Source: Rhodospirillaceae bacterium (lineage in GTDB: Bacteria > Pseudomonadota > Alphaproteobacteria > Rickettsiales > UBA3002). Taken from it: DNA of 8,178 nt. Positions 6,482-8,178 of this stretch are shown piece by piece. The position numbers and the translations under genes were made by a program. The DNA is taken from positions 1-8,178 of the forward strand of contig CANHAG010000039.1 of NCBI GenBank assembly GCA_947458525.1, written 5' to 3'. Numbering within the stretch: position 1 is the stretch's first letter; the number at the start of each line of letters is the position of its first letter. The notes under the pieces are model-generated. The model was not told the origin of the DNA. It worked only from the letters and a program-made list of their open reading frames with translations, and did no database searches.

Positions 6482-7180
6482 TTAGGTGGTGGATGATGGG
6501 CTAGGTTCGGTAGTGGAAAGCTCAACGCGTATTTCCTGTAGCAGGCGACGAATCTCGCCCCATAATGTTTCACTATGGCGCTCGGCGTGACCGTTCTGCC
6601 AGTCCACCCGCACATCATGCCGGCCTATCTGACTGCCGGCGCGCACGGTGAGATCGCCATCATACGAAGCTTCGCGGAACAGCACGATAATCTGACCCTG
6701 CACCTGATCAAGCACCTCCGGATGTACCTCGATCGCCACTTTCGGCTTACCCATCACAGCAGGAAGGCAGCGCGCTACCATAGCCTCAATCATCAAGTGG
6801 CTGCGGCGGTCAAGTGCTTCGTCTGCTACCTGCCGGGCAATCAGGGTAATCAGCTCTGTTACCTCGCGCTGCTGCTGATGCAGGAGTGTGTCATAGCGGC
6901 CTTGCAGCGTAGAAAATTCCTGCGCGATATTCCCCATCAGCACCCGTGTTTCTTCGTTGCGCTTGGCCTGTTCGGTTTCGGCCTCGGCGATGCCTGCCTT
7001 CACGCCTTCATGATAGCCTTCCTGTTTTGCGGCAATTTTTGCAGCCGCGAGCTCTTCGAGCGTAAATGTCGGCGGCGGGGGAGGGGGCGGTGCTTCGGCA
7101 ATTTCATCCACTTCCTGCAGCGTCACATAGGGCGCGCGGAAATCGCGGAGGGTTAAACTGTCGTAACGTTGAATACGCAT
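6482..7180 (-). CDS. fliH: Flagellar assembly protein FliH (export ATPase regulator)
   Basis: FliH binds and restrains the export ATPase FliI and links it to the C-ring (FliN) and the export gate (FlhA). The protein has 232 residues, normal for the family. The N-terminus has aromatic residues near 6-18 where other FliH proteins carry the FlhA-contacting tryptophans. Then come seven prolines in a row (31-37), a helical stretch with a glycine repeat G55-x3-G59-x3-G63 typical of FliH, and a long charged helix to about 125. The C-terminal FliI-binding domain ends in DVRVDWQNG and LWGEIRRLL, a recognisable FliH ending. The tail (221-232) is Ser/Thr/Pro-rich. The start ATG at 7180 is preceded by AGGA about eight bases away, overlapping the fliG stop. 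Position between fliG and fliN matches flbE/fliH of Caulobacter. The family is poorly conserved, so context adds much of the confidence. Confidence 0.92.
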   Translation of the reverse strand: MRIQRYDSLTLRDFRAPYVTLQEVDEIAEAPPPPPPPTFTLEELAAAKIAAKQEGYHEGVKAGIAEAETEQAKRNEETRVLMGNIAQEFSTLQGRYDTLLHQQQREVTELITLIARQVADEALDRRSHLMIEAMVARCLPAVMGKPKVAIEVHPEVLDQVQGQIIVLFREASYDGDLTVRAGSQIGRHDVRVDWQNGHAERHSETLWGEIRRLLQEIRVELSTTEPSPSSTT

Positions 7181-7189
7181 GTTTTATTC

Positions 7190-8178
7190 CTAGTAAATCA
7201 GCTGTTCTTCGGCACTGTCACCGGCGATAACAATCTCGCCCTTGGCCGCCAGTTCCTTCGCAGCAAGTACGATCGCCATCTGCGCTTCATCCACATCTTT
7301 CAGCCGCACCGGACCCATTGACTCCATATCTTCCTTGAGCAGTTTGGCCGCGCGTTCAGACATATTCTTCATGAAAAGTGCCTTGATATCTTCAGACGCA
7401 CCTTTAAGCGCAGTCGCCAGTTTTTCTTTCTCTACCACGCGCAGCACCTGCTGAATGCCTTGCGCATCAATCTTGATAAGGTCTTCAAACGTGAACATGA
7501 GGTTGCGGATGCGCTCGGCCGTTTCGGCATGACGTTTTTCCAGCATCTCCATGAATTTCGCTTCGGAGTTGCGGTCAAAATTATTGAAAATCTCAGCCAT
7601 GATTTCATGCGTATCGCGGCGCTGAGTCTTGGCGAGGTTGCTCATGAATTCAACACGCAGTGTGCGCTCGATACCGTCGAGCACTTCTTTTTTCACTGCA
7701 TCCATACTGAGCATGCGCATCATCACTTCCATGGCCAGCTCATCGGGCAATACGGAGAGCACTTTGGCGGTATGTTCCGGCTTCACTTTGGAAAGCACGA
7801 GCGCGATGGTCTGCGGATATTCATTTTTAAGGTAAGCGGCGAGAATTTCCTCATTCACATTGCCCAGTTTATCCCACGTCGTGCGGCCAGCGGGTCCGCG
7901 AATATCTTCCATGATGGAATCCACCCGCTCTTTACCCAGCGCTTTGAGGAGCAGGCGTTCAGTCGTATCATAAGACCCGATGACCGCCCCTGCATTCGAC
8001 ATGGATTCCACAAAATCAATATAGAGCCGCTCCACCGTATCGGCGCTGATGGTGCCGAGTGACGCCATGGTGCTTGAGATTTCCTTGATTTCTTCCTCTT
8101 CCATCATGTTCAGAATTTTGGTGGCGGTTTCATCTTCCACCGACATGAGCAGGATTGCCGCGCGCTGCGAGCCTGTCA
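7190..8178 (-). CDS. fliG: Flagellar motor switch protein FliG (N-terminus beyond the window)
   Basis: FliG is the rotor protein of the C-ring. It joins the MS-ring protein FliF to FliM/FliN and meets the stator to generate torque. The frame stays open to the right edge: an ATG at 8146 is internal, because the preceding codons read [10 protein letters not shown], the usual FliG N-terminal segment. About 328 residues are visible, and only a short N-terminal piece should be missing. Numbering from the first full codon, the middle domain carries EYPQ at 119-122 (EHPQ in enterics) and MFTFEDL starts at 227. The C-terminal torque helix keeps the charged positions known from E. coli: K258 (K264), R275 (R281), E282-D283 (D288-D289) and R291 (R297). 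The first acidic residue is conservatively changed to Glu. It ends with TAG at 7190-7192, nine bases before fliH. Identification is firm; the true start is not in the window. Confidence 0.97.
   Translation of the reverse strand, partial: TGSQRAAILLMSVEDETATKILNMMEEEEIKEISSTMASLGTISADTVERLYIDFVESMSNAGAVIGSYDTTERLLLKALGKERVDSIMEDIRGPAGRTTWDKLGNVNEEILAAYLKNEYPQTIALVLSKVKPEHTAKVLSVLPDELAMEVMMRMLSMDAVKKEVLDGIERTLRVEFMSNLAKTQRRDTHEIMAEIFNNFDRNSEAKFMEMLEKRHAETAERIRNLMFTFEDLIKIDAQGIQQVLRVVEKEKLATALKGASEDIKALFMKNMSERAAKLLKEDMESMGPVRLKDVDEAQMAIVLAAKELAAKGEIVIAGDSAEEQLIY

Noticed and set aside
5091..6485. Plus-strand open frame of 464 codons opposite flbD and fliN
   Set aside because: It lies wholly antisense to firmly identified genes, its product is rich in His, Arg, Phe and Cys with no recognisable domain, and it is explained by the codon bias of the minus-strand genes.

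Overview
The window is a stretch of one flagellar operon. All eight genes lie on the minus strand and are transcribed from high to low coordinates. The order is fliG (its N-terminus lies off the right edge), fliH, fliN, flbD, flhA, flhF, flhG (MinD/ParA type), then a Pro/Ala-rich protein that runs off the left edge and may be the N-terminal half of a FliK-like hook-length protein. No RNA genes, mobile elements, CRISPR arrays or recognisable terminators were found, and no plus-strand gene can be supported.

The organism is most likely a flagellated alphaproteobacterium with moderately high GC. The order fliG-fliH-fliN-flbD followed by flhA matches the fliF operon of Caulobacter and relatives. 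FlbD, a sigma-54 activator with a degenerate receiver domain, is a hallmark of alphaproteobacterial flagellar control. The FlhF and FlhG sequences have the divergent motifs I associate with that class. Genus-level placement is not possible from this window.

Layout from upstream to downstream of transcription: 8178-7190 FliG (rotor/switch); 7180-6482 FliH (export ATPase regulator); 6464-6168 FliN (C-ring); a 42-base gap holding a small hairpin; 6125-4746 FlbD (regulator of late flagellar genes); 4746-2578 FlhA (export gate); 2581-1607 FlhF (SRP-type GTPase for flagellar placement); 1596-826 FlhG (number-control ATPase); 816-1 the FliK-like protein. Three junctions abut or overlap closely: TGATG at flbD/flhA, ATGA at flhA/flhF, and a stop codon inside the ribosome binding site region at flhF/flhG and flhG/fliK-like. 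This argues for one co-transcribed, translationally coupled unit.

Together the genes supply the switch complex (FliG, FliN), the type III export apparatus (FliH, FlhA), the choice of where and how many flagella are built (FlhF, FlhG), and transcriptional timing of later genes (FlbD). The content is conventional. The points worth a second look are the fliN-flbD hairpin, the uncharacterised left-edge protein, the degenerate signalling residues in FlbD, and the altered motifs in the FlhF/FlhG pair.
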